Assembly: GCA_965277345.1 (NCBI GenBank)
Contig: CBDICI010000004.1
Span: 806,001-870,000 of the forward strand
Direction of reading: 5' to 3'
DNA: 64,000 nt
Source: CAIOYC01 sp965277345
Lineage (GTDB): Bacteria; Pseudomonadota; Alphaproteobacteria; Caulobacterales; Caulobacteraceae
The notes under the pieces: model-generated
What the model was told of the DNA's origin: nothing
Databases searched by the model: none
What the model saw: the letters and a program-made list of their open reading frames with translations, nothing else
Part shown: one piece after another, positions 46,988 to 56,273 of the stretch
Position numbering within the stretch: the stretch's first letter is position 1
How the letters are laid out: every line of letters begins with the position of its first letter
Program-made: the position numbers and the translations under genes

Positions 46988-47125
46988 GACGCTATCCTCC
47001 TCAACGTGCGCCTGAGGCTAGCCTCGGCGTGATTGTCATAGATGCGGTTAACTACTACCCGTTCCACGGGTTGAAGGTTCATCCTAAGTCGGGGCGCAGG
47101 GCGCGCGTATGGATTGGAGACGGCT

Positions 47126-47371
47126 GTGAAGCTCAAGATCGAAGTGGATTGCACACCGGAGGAGGCGCGTACCTTTCTCGGCCTTCCCGACGTGACCGGC
47201 CTCAATGCACATCTGGTCGACGAGATGAAGCGCCGGATGGATCAGAACATCACCTTGCTCCAGCCCGACGAGATGATGAAAGCCTGGTTGGCTCTGGGCG
47301 GACAGGCGACCGAACAGTTTCGCAAATTGATGACAGCCTCCGCTGGCCTGGGCGGCGGAAGGTCGGAATAG
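47126..47371 (+). CDS. DUF6489 family small protein upstream of mnmE
   Basis: 81 residues, soluble and helical, with CTPEEARTFLGLPDVTGLN and a C-terminal GGQATEQFRKLMTASAGLGG. I recognise it as the small conserved protein found before mnmE in many alphaproteobacteria (DUF6489); function unknown. GTG 47126 is preceded by GGAGA; a TTG at 47114 would add four residues. mnmE starts 4 bases after its stop, so they are probably co-transcribed. Confidence 0.85.
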   Translation: MKLKIEVDCTPEEARTFLGLPDVTGLNAHLVDEMKRRMDQNITLLQPDEMMKAWLALGGQATEQFRKLMTASAGLGGGRSE

Positions 47372-47375
47372 GCGC

Positions 47376-48722
47376 TTGGACACCATTTTTGCGCTCGCGA
47401 CCGCCCCAGGGCGTGCAGCCATCGCTGTCGTCCGTCTTTCAGGGTCGCAGGCAGGCGCCGCGCTAAAAGCGCTTTCTGGCGCCCTTCCACCGCCAAGGAT
47501 GGCGAGCGTGCGCCGGCTCGCTGAGCCTGTTTCACGTGAAACACTCGATGAGGCGCTCGTGTTGTGGATGCCAGGTCCCGCCAGTTTCACCGGAGAAGAC
47601 GTGGTGGAACTCCACATCCATGGTGGCCGGGCGGTGACCGAGGGCGTGATGTCCGCCTTGTCGGACTTCGGCCTGAGGCCGGCCGATCCCGGGGAGTTCA
47701 CGCGTCGAGCGTTTGAACACGGCCGGATCGATCTGACGGCGGCTGAGGGCATCGCCGACCTCGTTGATGCAGAATCGGCGACACAGCGCCGGCAGGCGCT
47801 CGCCCAGCTGCACGGCGTCACAGCCCGCGTCGCCGAGGGCTGGCGGCGCGATCTTGTCGACGCTCTGGCCAGCCTGGAGGCGGCCGTCGATTTTCCCGAC
47901 GAGGGCATACCCGGCGAGGTTTCGGCACGGGCTTGCGCGCCGTTACAACGCTTGCTCGGCGAAGTCGCCGAGGCCGGGGGCGATCTCAGGGGGGAGAAAA
48001 TCCGGCGGGGTTATCGCATCGCTCTGGTGGGGGCGCCGAACGCGGGGAAGTCATCCTTGCTGAATGCGCTCTTGGGCCGCGAGGCGGCAATCGTCACTGA
48101 AATCGCCGGGACCACCCGGGACGTGATCGAGCAGCCGCTGGAACTTCGAGGTTACCAGGTGCTGTTTGCCGACACGGCAGGTATCCGCGACGCCGAAGAG
48201 CCGGTTGAGAAGGAAGGCGTTCGCCGAGCCAGAGCCTGGGCGGAAAGCGCTGACCTCAGGCTTTGGGTCGTGGATGCCTCGGCCAACGGCGCTCAGTGGC
48301 GCGAGGGGTGCGACCTCATTCGTCAAGGCGACATTCTGGCTTTGAACAAGGCCGACCTGTGCGCGGGCGACAGCGTCGGCGCAGTTCGATCTCACGCGGA
48401 TGACTGGGGCCTAGAGGGGACGGAGTGCGTGGCGCTGAGAGGAACCGAAGGTATCGAGCATCTGCGCGTTGCGCTGGAACGGCGCGTCGTGCACGAATTG
48501 GGCGGCGGTCAGCCGCCAATCGCCACCCGACTGCGTCATCGGCGTCTGCTCAATGAGGCCGCCAGCCATCTTCGGCGAGCCTTATCCCAAGGTTGGGGCG
48601 ATCCGGAGCTGGTGGCTGAAGACGTGCGTCTGGCGGGTCGCGCCTTGGAGGAATTGTCCGGGGTCGTCGATACCGAAGCGGTGCTGGGCGAAATCTTCGC
48701 CCGCTTCTGTGTCGGCAAATAG
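47376..48722 (+). CDS. mnmE: tRNA modification GTPase MnmE
   Basis: 448-residue GTPase that, with MnmG, makes cmnm5U34 on tRNAs. An N-terminal folate-binding domain (DTIFALATAPGRAAIAVVRL), a helical domain, and an inserted G domain with P-loop GAPNAGKSSLL, the switch DTAGIRD and NKAD. The C-terminal CVGK (Cys445) is the conserved MnmE tail. Start TTG 47376. A perfect parS site lies in codons 51-56 (VSRET). Confidence 0.97.
   Translation: MDTIFALATAPGRAAIAVVRLSGSQAGAALKALSGALPPPRMASVRRLAEPVSRETLDEALVLWMPGPASFTGEDVVELHIHGGRAVTEGVMSALSDFGLRPADPGEFTRRAFEHGRIDLTAAEGIADLVDAESATQRRQALAQLHGVTARVAEGWRRDLVDALASLEAAVDFPDEGIPGEVSARACAPLQRLLGEVAEAGGDLRGEKIRRGYRIALVGAPNAGKSSLLNALLGREAAIVTEIAGTTRDVIEQPLELRGYQVLFADTAGIRDAEEPVEKEGVRRARAWAESADLRLWVVDASANGAQWREGCDLIRQGDILALNKADLCAGDSVGAVRSHADDWGLEGTECVALRGTEGIEHLRVALERRVVHELGGGQPPIATRLRHRRLLNEAASHLRRALSQGWGDPELVAEDVRLAGRALEELSGVVDTEAVLGEIFARFCVGK
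47528..47543. promoter_or_regulatory. parS: parS centromere site, perfect palindrome
   Basis: TGTTTCACGTGAAACA, a 16-base perfect palindrome identical to the chromosomal parS consensus recognised by ParB. It is inside mnmE, 4.6 kb from parB. ParB loads here as a CTP-dependent clamp and spreads. Confidence 0.93.
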
Positions 48723-48735
48723 GGCGGTGTTGGCG

Positions 48736-48751
48736 CGTTCCACGTGAAACA
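48736..48751. promoter_or_regulatory. parS-like site, 14 of 16
   Basis: CGTTCCACGTGAAACA lies in the gap between mnmE and mnmG. The right half is a perfect parS half-site and the left has two changes. It is a likely secondary ParB site. Confidence 0.75.
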
Positions 48752-48804
48752 TCTGGCGGATCGATGACCTCCGTCCTAGATAGCGCCCCTATTTGGAGTG
48801 GCGC

Positions 48805-50673
48805 ATGTCCCGGACGTGGGATGTCATCATCGTCGGAGGGGGGCACGCCGGCTGCGAAGCGGCCTCGGCCTCGGCGCGCCTGGGCGCCCGGACCTTGCTG
48901 CTGACTCATCGCCTCGACGCCCTTGGGGTCATGTCGTGCAACCCGGCCATCGGCGGCCTCGGCAAGGGCCACCTTGTCCGCGAAATCGATGCGCTCGACG
49001 GCGTCATGGGCCGATTGGCCGACCGAGCCGGCATCCAGTTCCGCATGTTGAACCGGTCGAAGGGGCCGGCGGTCCGCGGACCGCGCAGCCAGATCGATCG
49101 CGCGCTCTACAGGGACGCGATGCAGGCCGAACTTGCATCGACGCCGAACCTCTCCCTTCTGGCCGCCGCGGTGGAAGACCTCCTCGTTGCAGACGGCCGC
49201 GTTGTCGGCGTCGTCGATGCGCTTGGAGGCGAGTATCGAGCCGGGGCGGTGGTGCTGACCACCGGCACCTTCCTCAAGGGCGTCATTCATCGCGGCGACG
49301 ATCGTACGCCGGCCGGGCGGGAGGGCGACCAGCCGGCCATCGGGCTAGCCGATCGGTTGTATGGCCTCGGCTTTTCCATGGGGCGGCTGAAGACGGGTAC
49401 GCCGGCGCGGTTGGAGGCGGACAGCATCGATTGGGATCGGGTCCAACTGCAACCCGCCGATGAACGCCCGGCCCCGTTCTCCTTCCTGAATCGAGCGATC
49501 GCCACGCCCCAGATCGCCTGCGGCATCACATGGACCAACGCCCAGACCCACCGGATCATCGGTGACCACATCGGCGAGTCCGCCGTTTATGGCGGGCGGG
49601 CGACGGGCCGCGGCCCGCGCTATTGCCCGTCCATTGAAGACAAGGTGGTGCGGTTTGCCGACAAGACCGAACACCAGGTCTTTCTCGAGCCCGAGGGTTT
49701 GCCGGGCACCGCGGGCGGTGAACTCGTCTATCCGAATGGGATATCCACGTCGGTGGCGGCGCATACCCAAGACGCCTTTCTCCGCACGATCGCGGGTCTG
49801 GAGCGGGTGCGGGTGCGGCGCTATGGTTACGCCATCGAATACGACTATGTCGATCCGCGCGAACTGGACCTCCATCTCGAGAGCAAGCGGCTGCCGGGAC
49901 TGTATCTCGCCGGCCAGATCAACGGCACCACCGGATATGAGGAGGCCGCCGCGCAGGGGCTGGTCGCCGGCGTGAATGCGGCCCGTGCGGCGGGCGGGCA
50001 GGACGGCGCCGTCTTCGCGCGCAACGAAGGCTATATCGGTGTGCTGATCGACGATCTGGTCACCCGCGGGGTGAGCGAGCCCTATCGCATGTTCACCTCT
50101 CGCGCCGAGTTTCGCCTGACGTTGCGGGCCGATAATGCCGACCAGCGCCTGACGCCGCGCGGTATGGCGCTGGGCCTCATTGGCTCAACGCGCGCCAAGG
50201 CGTTTGACAGCAAGAGCGCCGCCCTGGATCGCGCGCGCACTCACGCGCGGTCTTTGACCCTGACGCCGAAGGCTGCCGCGGCGCACGGGTTTCAAGTCAA
50301 CGAGGATGGGAAGGTGCGCACCCTGTCCCAGCTGCTGGCCTATCCGGAGATCACCTTCGACCGCCTGGCGGCCGTCTGGCCGCAGCTCGGCGAGTGGCCG
50401 TCGGATGTGCGCGAGCAGGTGGAGATCGATGCGCAGTACGCCGGCTATCTGGATCGGCAGGCCGCCGACGTCGCCGCGTTTCAGCGCGATGAGGCCTTGT
50501 CCCTGCCCGCCGACCTCGACTACGCCGGTATCGGCGGCCTGTCCGCCGAGTGCCGCGAAAAACTGGCCGCAATCCGCCCGCTGACGCTGGGACAGGCCAG
50601 CCGGATCGAGGGCGTGACGCCCGGCGCCCTGACGGCCTTGCTCGCGCACGTCCGGCGCCCTCGCGCCGCCTGA
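48805..50673 (+). CDS. mnmG: tRNA uridine-5-carboxymethylaminomethyl modification enzyme MnmG
   Basis: 622-residue FAD enzyme, partner of MnmE. FAD fold VIIVGGGHAGCEAASASARLG, active-site region SCNPAIGGLGKGHLV, and TGTFLKGVIHRG. The family motif GLYLAGQINGTTGYEEAAAQG and the C-terminal helical domain are complete. ATG 48805 has GGAG at good spacing; the open frame extends four codons upstream. rsmG starts three bases after its stop. Confidence 0.98.
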   Translation: MSRTWDVIIVGGGHAGCEAASASARLGARTLLLTHRLDALGVMSCNPAIGGLGKGHLVREIDALDGVMGRLADRAGIQFRMLNRSKGPAVRGPRSQIDRALYRDAMQAELASTPNLSLLAAAVEDLLVADGRVVGVVDALGGEYRAGAVVLTTGTFLKGVIHRGDDRTPAGREGDQPAIGLADRLYGLGFSMGRLKTGTPARLEADSIDWDRVQLQPADERPAPFSFLNRAIATPQIACGITWTNAQTHRIIGDHIGESAVYGGRATGRGPRYCPSIEDKVVRFADKTEHQVFLEPEGLPGTAGGELVYPNGISTSVAAHTQDAFLRTIAGLERVRVRRYGYAIEYDYVDPRELDLHLESKRLPGLYLAGQINGTTGYEEAAAQGLVAGVNAARAAGGQDGAVFARNEGYIGVLIDDLVTRGVSEPYRMFTSRAEFRLTLRADNADQRLTPRGMALGLIGSTRAKAFDSKSAALDRARTHARSLTLTPKAAAAHGFQVNEDGKVRTLSQLLAYPEITFDRLAAVWPQLGEWPSDVREQVEIDAQYAGYLDRQAADVAAFQRDEALSLPADLDYAGIGGLSAECREKLAAIRPLTLGQASRIEGVTPGALTALLAHVRRPRAA

Positions 50674-50676
50674 TGG

Positions 50677-51324
50677 ATGCCTGACGCTCACGCCTTCGGC
50701 GCCGAGGAGTTTGCGGCGGCGACAGGCGCGAGCGAGGCGGTGGTCGCCGACCTTGAGGCCTATCGCGATCTGATCGCCACGTGGAACACCAGGATGAATC
50801 TGGTGGGCCCGTCGGCCATGGACGCCTTCTGGCTGCGCCATGCCTATGACAGTGCACAATTGGCGGCCTTAGCCCCGCAGGCCAAGGTCTGGGCCGACCT
50901 CGGCGCCGGTGCGGGGTTTCCCGGAATCGTGCTGGCGATTTTTCTTAGACAAAGTGAAGGCGTCCGGATTCATCTGGTGGAGAGCTTGACTAAGCGGTGC
51001 GCTTTCCTGCAAGCGGTGGCGACGAGCCTCGATCTCCCGGTGGAAGTGCATAATCGCCGCGCGGAGGAGGCGCGGATCATCGGAGTGGAGGTCGTCACCG
51101 CGCGGGCCTGCGCCCCGTTGACGCGACTCCTGGGTTTTGCATGGCCCCTGCTCGGCGAACGCGATCCGCAACAGACCATAGGGCTGTTCCTGAAGGGGCA
51201 AAACGCGGAACAGGAATTGACCGACGCGCGGCAGATGTGGGACTTCCACGTGGAACGCCACGCCAGCCGAAGCGACCCCTCCGGCCGGATTCTGCGCATC
51301 GAGAGGCTCCACCGTGCCGGATAG
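50677..51324 (+). CDS. rsmG: 16S rRNA (guanine-527-N7)-methyltransferase RsmG
   Basis: 215-residue SAM-dependent methyltransferase. Motifs WNTRMNLVGPS, the SAM-binding VWADLGAGAGFPGIVLAI, and the acidic VESLTKRCAFL. Normal length (E. coli 207). It overlaps parA by 11 bases, tying ribosome modification and segregation genes in one unit. A degenerate parS-like site lies near its 3' end. Confidence 0.96.
   Translation: MPDAHAFGAEEFAAATGASEAVVADLEAYRDLIATWNTRMNLVGPSAMDAFWLRHAYDSAQLAALAPQAKVWADLGAGAGFPGIVLAIFLRQSEGVRIHLVESLTKRCAFLQAVATSLDLPVEVHNRRAEEARIIGVEVVTARACAPLTRLLGFAWPLLGERDPQQTIGLFLKGQNAEQELTDARQMWDFHVERHASRSDPSGRILRIERLHRAG
51242..51257. promoter_or_regulatory. Degenerate parS-like site in rsmG
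   Basis: A 16-base site with core TTCCACGTGGAA, matching 11 of 16 consensus positions. The symmetric TTCCAC/GTGGAA core is intact, so weak ParB binding is plausible. Lower confidence than the two upstream sites. Confidence 0.45.
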
Positions 51325-52138
51325 CCCGACCCCGAAAACGCCGTTACGCATTCTGGCCGTCGCAAACCAGAAGGGCGGCGTCGGCAAGACGACCACGGCG
51401 ATCAATCTCGGCACCGCGCTCGCGGCGGTGGGTGAGCGGGTGCTGATCCTCGACTGCGATCCGCAGGGCAACGCTTCCACGGGGTTGGGCGTCCCGCGGG
51501 CCCGGCGCAAGACCACCTTGTACGACGTTCTGGTCGGCGATTCGCCGCTCGCCGACGCAATTGTGCAGACGGACGTACCCGGTCTGGACCTTGCACCGTC
51601 GGATGCCGATCTTTCGGGCGTCGAAATCGAACTGGGTGCGCATCCCCGGCGGTCTTACCGCTTGAAGGAAGCGGTGGCGGGATTGGCGGCATTGGGGGAG
51701 CCTTATTCGTACATCCTGATTGACTGCCCCCCGTCGCTGAACCTCTTGACGGTGAACGCCATGACGACGGCCGACGCCGTGCTGGTTCCGCTTCAATGCG
51801 AGTTCTTTGCTCTGGAGGGTCTGACCCAGTTGATGCGCACGGTCGAACTCGTCCGCGGCAGCCTCAATCCCGAGCTCGAAATCCAGGGGGTAGTGCTGAC
51901 CATGTACGACCGCCGCAACTCGTTGTCCGATCAGGTGGCGCGCGATGTTCGCAGCCACTTCGGCGACAAGGTGTATGACGCGGTGATACCCCGGAATGTC
52001 AGGGTCTCGGAAGCGCCGTCCTTCGGCAAGCCCGCCTTGATCTACGATCTGAAATGCGCCGGCAGCCAGGCCTATCTGCGGCTCGCCCGCGAGGTCGTCG
52101 TGCGCGAGCGAGTGCGCCGCGCCGCGGCGGCGGCGTAA
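51314..52138 (+). CDS. parA: Chromosome partitioning ATPase ParA
   Basis: 274-residue Walker-type ATPase that pulls ParB-parS complexes toward the new pole. The deviant Walker A, ANQKGGVGKTT, has signature Lys20 and catalytic Lys25; LILDCDPQGNAS and YILIDCPPSLNLL follow. GTG 51314 is inside rsmG. parB follows after 12 bases. Small size and no N-terminal HTH fit a chromosomal rather than plasmid type Ia ParA. Confidence 0.98.
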   Translation: MPDSPTPKTPLRILAVANQKGGVGKTTTAINLGTALAAVGERVLILDCDPQGNASTGLGVPRARRKTTLYDVLVGDSPLADAIVQTDVPGLDLAPSDADLSGVEIELGAHPRRSYRLKEAVAGLAALGEPYSYILIDCPPSLNLLTVNAMTTADAVLVPLQCEFFALEGLTQLMRTVELVRGSLNPELEIQGVVLTMYDRRNSLSDQVARDVRSHFGDKVYDAVIPRNVRVSEAPSFGKPALIYDLKCAGSQAYLRLAREVVVRERVRRAAAAA

Positions 52139-52150
52139 AGGAGTCGATGC

Positions 52151-53041
52151 GTGGCTGAGCAGGGACGCCGGGGTTTGGGACGGGGGCTGTCGGCCCTGCT
52201 GGGCGAAACGGATGCGCCCGTCGCTGAAACGATGGATCGAGACGTCGGGCCGCCAAGGGAACTGGCCATCGAACTGCTCCGCCGCAATCCCCACCAGCCG
52301 CGCCGCCACTTCGCCGAGGCCGAGCTTGAGGAGCTGGCCCATTCGGTGCGGGAGAAGGGTGTGCTTCAACCCCTGCTGGTGCGCCCCGCCCCAGGCGCGC
52401 CCGGCGAATACCAGATCGTGGCAGGGGAACGGCGCTGGCGGGCGGCGCAGCGGGCGAACCTTCGCGTCCTGCCCGTCGTCGTGCGCGAGGACCTCAGCGA
52501 TCTGGACGTGCTTGAAATCGGCATTATCGAGAACGTCCAGCGCGCCGACCTGAACCCGCTGGAAGAAGCCATGGGCTATCGGTCCCTGATCGATCAGTTC
52601 GGCCGCACCCAGGAACGGGTGGCCGAGACGGTGGGCAAGAGCCGCAGCCACGTGGCCAACATGCTGCGCCTGCTCGCCCTGCCCGACAATGTGCGCCAGT
52701 TCCTGGTGGAAGGACGCATGTCGGCGGGGCACGCCCGCGCCATCGCCACCGCGCCCAACGCCGAAAAGCTGGCGGAGCGGATCGTCCATGAAGGTTTGAC
52801 CGTCCGCCAGGCCGAGGCGCTGGCCCGCGGGGGCGGCAAGCGGTCGATCGGCCACCGGCCGATCCTGGCCGGCGAGACCGGCCGCGGCAAGGATGCCGAC
52901 ACGCGTGCGCTGGAGATGGACCTGTCGGACGCCACCGGCATGGCGGTGGAGATCGAGGATCGCGATGGCCGCGGCCAGCTCACCATCCGCTACCAGACGC
53001 TGGAGCAGCTGGACGAACTCTGCCGCCGGCTGTCGCGCTGA
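52151..53041 (+). CDS. parB: Chromosome partitioning protein ParB
   Basis: 296-residue CTPase clamp. N-terminal RRGLGRGLSALLG, CTP-binding domain with LRRNPHQPRRHF and IVAGERRWRAAQ, HTH for parS (about 140-200: GRTQERVAETVGKSRSHVANMLRLL), and a C-terminal dimerisation domain. GTG 52151 has AAAGGAG upstream. In related genomes holA/lptE/leuS often follow; here it is ctaE after 116 bases. Confidence 0.98.
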   Translation: MAEQGRRGLGRGLSALLGETDAPVAETMDRDVGPPRELAIELLRRNPHQPRRHFAEAELEELAHSVREKGVLQPLLVRPAPGAPGEYQIVAGERRWRAAQRANLRVLPVVVREDLSDLDVLEIGIIENVQRADLNPLEEAMGYRSLIDQFGRTQERVAETVGKSRSHVANMLRLLALPDNVRQFLVEGRMSAGHARAIATAPNAEKLAERIVHEGLTVRQAEALARGGGKRSIGHRPILAGETGRGKDADTRALEMDLSDATGMAVEIEDRDGRGQLTIRYQTLEQLDELCRRLSR

Positions 53042-53157
53042 GGCGCCGGCCCGCCCCGTAGCGATTTTGGCGCTATTCACGCTTGGCTTTCGCCGGAACG
53101 CGAGGCTATAGCAGGCGCTGAGCGATCCAAGGCTTCAGGGGTTCGACAAGTCCGGCC

Positions 53158-54030
53158 ATGACCACCCACGACGGCGTCCATCACGATTATCACCTGGTCA
53201 AGCCCAGCCCCTGGCCGCTGATCGGCTCGCTGGCGGCGATGATCTTCACCGCCGGCATCGTGGTTTGGGTCAAGGGGGCGTTCGGCCTGCCCAAGGGCGC
53301 CTGGTGGGTGTCCGCCGTCGGTCTGTTCGGCATCCTGCTCACCATGTTCTGCTGGTGGTCCGACGTGATCACCGAAAGCCGCGAGGGCGACCACACCCCC
53401 GTGGTCTCCATCGGCCTGCGCTACGGCATGATCCTGTTCATCGCCTCGGAGGTGATGTTCTTCGTCGCCTGGTTCTGGGTCTTCTTCGAGATGGCCCTGT
53501 TCCATCACGTCCGCACCTTTTCCGCCATCGACGAGGTCCGTCAGGCCTGGATGCAGTGGCCGCCCAAGGGCGTGGAGGTGCTGGACCCCTGGCATTTCCC
53601 GCTGATCAACACCTTGATCCTGCTCACCTCCGGCACCACGGTCACCTGGGCGCACCACGCGTTGCAGCACGGCGATCGCAAGGGCGCGCGCAACGGCCTG
53701 ATCCTGACCGTGCTGCTCGGTATCTCCTTCACCTGCGTCCAGGCCTATGAGTACCGCGAGATCATCATCGAAAAGCTGTTCTTTAACACCGAAAGCCAGG
53801 GGGCGGGGCTCTATGGCTCGTCCTTCTTCATGGCTACGGGCTTCCACGGCTTTCATGTGCTGATCGGCACTATCTTCCTTATCGTCTGCCTGGCGCGGGT
53901 GCTGGCGGGACAGATGACGCCGAAGAAGCATTTCGGCTTTGAGGCCGCCGCCTGGTACTGGCACTTCGTCGATGTGGTGTGGCTGTTCCTGTTCGCCTTC
54001 ATCTACGTCACCCTGCCGAAACTTCACTGA
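53158..54030 (+). CDS. ctaE: Cytochrome c oxidase subunit III
   Basis: 290-residue seven-helix subunit of the aa3-type oxidase. Typical motifs are YHLVKPSPWPLIGSLAA at the start, EVMFFVAWFWVFFE, TWAHHAL, TGFHGFHVLIGTIFL and YWHFVDVVWLFLF. ATG 53158. Subunits I and II and CtaB/CtaG are not in the window, so this is the 3' part of an oxidase cluster or a detached piece. The 137 bases before surf1 hold no gene I can support, although a DUF983 gene often sits there in relatives. Confidence 0.97.
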   Translation: MTTHDGVHHDYHLVKPSPWPLIGSLAAMIFTAGIVVWVKGAFGLPKGAWWVSAVGLFGILLTMFCWWSDVITESREGDHTPVVSIGLRYGMILFIASEVMFFVAWFWVFFEMALFHHVRTFSAIDEVRQAWMQWPPKGVEVLDPWHFPLINTLILLTSGTTVTWAHHALQHGDRKGARNGLILTVLLGISFTCVQAYEYREIIIEKLFFNTESQGAGLYGSSFFMATGFHGFHVLIGTIFLIVCLARVLAGQMTPKKHFGFEAAAWYWHFVDVVWLFLFAFIYVTLPKLH

Positions 54031-54167
54031 GGCGGCGGTGTATCCGGCCGCGCCCTCGATGCTGGGCGCGCAGAGCGCTCGCCGGCTGTCGCGTCGCGCC
54101 CGGCGCCAGCCCGCGAAAAGCCTGCTGATCGCGCCTCAATTCCATAACAAGGCTAGCGAGGCGGGCG

Positions 54168-54890
54168 TTGGATAAGCGCACACCCCGCGGCGGATTTTCG
54201 ATCCTGAGCCTGCTGCTGGTGCTTGTCGGGGTGGCGATCCTGTGCGGCCTCGGCGCCTGGCAGATAGAGCGTCTGGCGTGGAAGACCCAGATGCTCAGCC
54301 GTATCGCCGCCCTCCAATACGCCCCGGCGGAGCCCCTCGGCGTGGTGCTGAACCACCTTCAGGCGGGCCGCGATGTCGACTTCGTGCGGGTGGCGGCGAC
54401 CTGCGAGCCTGCGCCCCCGGCGCCCGCCGCGCGAATCTATACGGTGACTGACACGGGTCCCGGCTGGCGACCCATCGTGCTGTGCCGCTTGAAGGGTGGC
54501 CCCTATCCCGCCGCCCTCCTCGACCTCGGCCTGGAGCCTGACGCGGCGCGGACCACCGATACCGCCCTGGCGGCGCCGGCGGAGATCACCGGGGTGTTGC
54601 GCACGGCGCCCAAACACGCGCCGCTCATGGCGACCCCCAGCGCCGCGCCCGGCGAATTCGGCTGGCGCGACGCCCGGGGCGTTGCGGCTTGGCTGGGCGC
54701 GCCGGGGGCCGCGCCGGTGTTCGTGATGCTGGAGCGCCCCGCCGCCTCGCCGATCATCAAGCCGCTGCCCGCGCCGAACGACATCCCCAACAACCACCTC
54801 GGCTACGCGCTCACCTGGTTCGGCCTGGCCGCGGCCCTGGTCGCCGTCTATGTGGCCGCGCTGATGCGGCGTCGCCGAAAGGCGGCTTGA
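54168..54890 (+). CDS. SURF1 family cytochrome oxidase assembly protein
   Basis: 240 residues with two membrane helices, one N-terminal (about 10-32, FSILSLLLVLVGVAILCGLG followed by AWQ) and one C-terminal (about 212-232), and a periplasmic domain between. GAWQIERLAWK and NNHLGYALTWFGLA are SURF1 signatures. It helps insert heme a into subunit I. Start TTG 54168. thrC starts 3 bases after its stop. Confidence 0.93.
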   Translation: MDKRTPRGGFSILSLLLVLVGVAILCGLGAWQIERLAWKTQMLSRIAALQYAPAEPLGVVLNHLQAGRDVDFVRVAATCEPAPPAPAARIYTVTDTGPGWRPIVLCRLKGGPYPAALLDLGLEPDAARTTDTALAAPAEITGVLRTAPKHAPLMATPSAAPGEFGWRDARGVAAWLGAPGAAPVFVMLERPAASPIIKPLPAPNDIPNNHLGYALTWFGLAAALVAVYVAALMRRRRKAA

Positions 54891-54893
54891 GCG

Positions 54894-56273
54894 ATGCGCT
54901 ATATTTCAACCCGAGGCGGCGCGCCGCCGGTCGATTTCCTGGAGGCCCTGCTGGCGGGCCTGGCGCCGGACGGCGGCCTCTACATGCCTGAGGCCTGGCC
55001 ACGATTGGCTAACGCCGATATCGCCGCCTTCGCCGGCCGGCCCTATGCGGACGTGGCCGCCGCAATCCTGCAACGGTTCGCGGGCGAGGCGCTTGGCGAT
55101 GCGGAAGCGCTCGAACTGGCCGGGGCCGCTTACGCCGGCTTCGCCCACGAAGACGTGGCGCCGCTTCGCCGACTCGGCTCCGATCTGTGGCTGCTGGAGC
55201 TGTTTCACGGCCCGACGCTGGCGTTCAAGGATGTCGCCATGCAGTTGCTGGCGCGTCTCTACGACCGCGCCCTCGCCCAGCGGGGCCGCAGGCTGACCAT
55301 CGTCTGCGCCACCTCGGGCGACACGGGCGGGGCGGCGGTGGAGGCGTTCAGGGGCTCGCCCCACATCGACCTCGTCGTGTTGTTTCCACACGGGCGGATC
55401 AGCGAGGTCCAGCGCCGCTTCATGACCACCGAGCCCGAGGCCAACGTGCGCTGCGTCGCCGTCGAGGGCGCCTTCGACGACTGCCAGGCCGTAGTGAAGG
55501 CCCTGTTCGCCGACCGCGCCTTCGCCCGCGAGGTGGACCTGTCGGGCGTCAACTCGATCAACTGGGCGCGGATCGTGGCGCAGAGCGTCTATTACCTCAC
55601 CGCCGCCGCCGCGCTCGGCGCGCCGGATCGCCTTGTCAACTTCGTCGTGCCCACCGGCAATTTCGGCGATGCTTTTGCCGGCTATGTGGCGCACCGGATG
55701 GGTCTGCCCATGGGCCGACTCAGCGTGGCCACCAATGCCAATGACATTATGGCCCGCGCCATCGCCACCGGCCGCTACTCCAGGGAAGGCGGGGTGATCG
55801 CCACCCAGTCGCCGGCCATGGATATTCAGGTCGCCTCCAACTTCGAGCGGCTCTATTTCGAGGCCGGGGGACGCGACGCGGCCCCGACCCGGCGGGCTTT
55901 CGAGGGGTTCGCCGCCACGGGGGCGCTCGATTTGCCGCGCTACACCCACGCGGCGATCGCAGCCCTGTTCGATGCCCGCGCGACAAGTGAAGCCGAGACC
56001 GCGGCGACCATGGCGCGCACCTATGAGGCGACGGGCGAACTGATCGACCCCCACACCGCCGTGGCGCTCCACGCGGCCGCGGGACGGCCCCGGCCGACCG
56101 TCGTTCTGGCCACCGCCCACCCGGCCAAGTTCCCCGAGGCGGTGGAGGCCGCCACGGGCCGGCGTCCGGCCTTGCCCGCCCGCGTCGGCGACCTGTTCGG
56201 CCGCCCCGAGCGCATCGCCCACCTGCCCGCCGATGTGGCCGCGGTGAAGGCCTTCATCCGGGCGGCGCGTTGA
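54894..56273 (+). CDS. thrC: Threonine synthase
   Basis: 459-residue PLP enzyme (fold type II) that converts O-phosphohomoserine to threonine. The PLP lysine is Lys112 in HGPTLAFKDVAMQ. CATSGDTGGAAV and VVPTGNFGDAFAG are family motifs. N-terminal MRYISTRGG is typical of the longer bacterial class. ATG 54894. Its TGA overlaps the TTG start of the M16 peptidase gene by three bases. Confidence 0.97.
   Translation: MRYISTRGGAPPVDFLEALLAGLAPDGGLYMPEAWPRLANADIAAFAGRPYADVAAAILQRFAGEALGDAEALELAGAAYAGFAHEDVAPLRRLGSDLWLLELFHGPTLAFKDVAMQLLARLYDRALAQRGRRLTIVCATSGDTGGAAVEAFRGSPHIDLVVLFPHGRISEVQRRFMTTEPEANVRCVAVEGAFDDCQAVVKALFADRAFAREVDLSGVNSINWARIVAQSVYYLTAAAALGAPDRLVNFVVPTGNFGDAFAGYVAHRMGLPMGRLSVATNANDIMARAIATGRYSREGGVIATQSPAMDIQVASNFERLYFEAGGRDAAPTRRAFEGFAATGALDLPRYTHAAIAALFDARATSEAETAATMARTYEATGELIDPHTAVALHAAAGRPRPTVVLATAHPAKFPEAVEAATGRRPALPARVGDLFGRPERIAHLPADVAAVKAFIRAAR

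Noticed and set aside
53939..54175. Small frame between ctaE and surf1 as a DUF983 remnant
   Set aside because: No CPxCG-type zinc motif or membrane helices; it is mostly the out-of-frame tail of ctaE.
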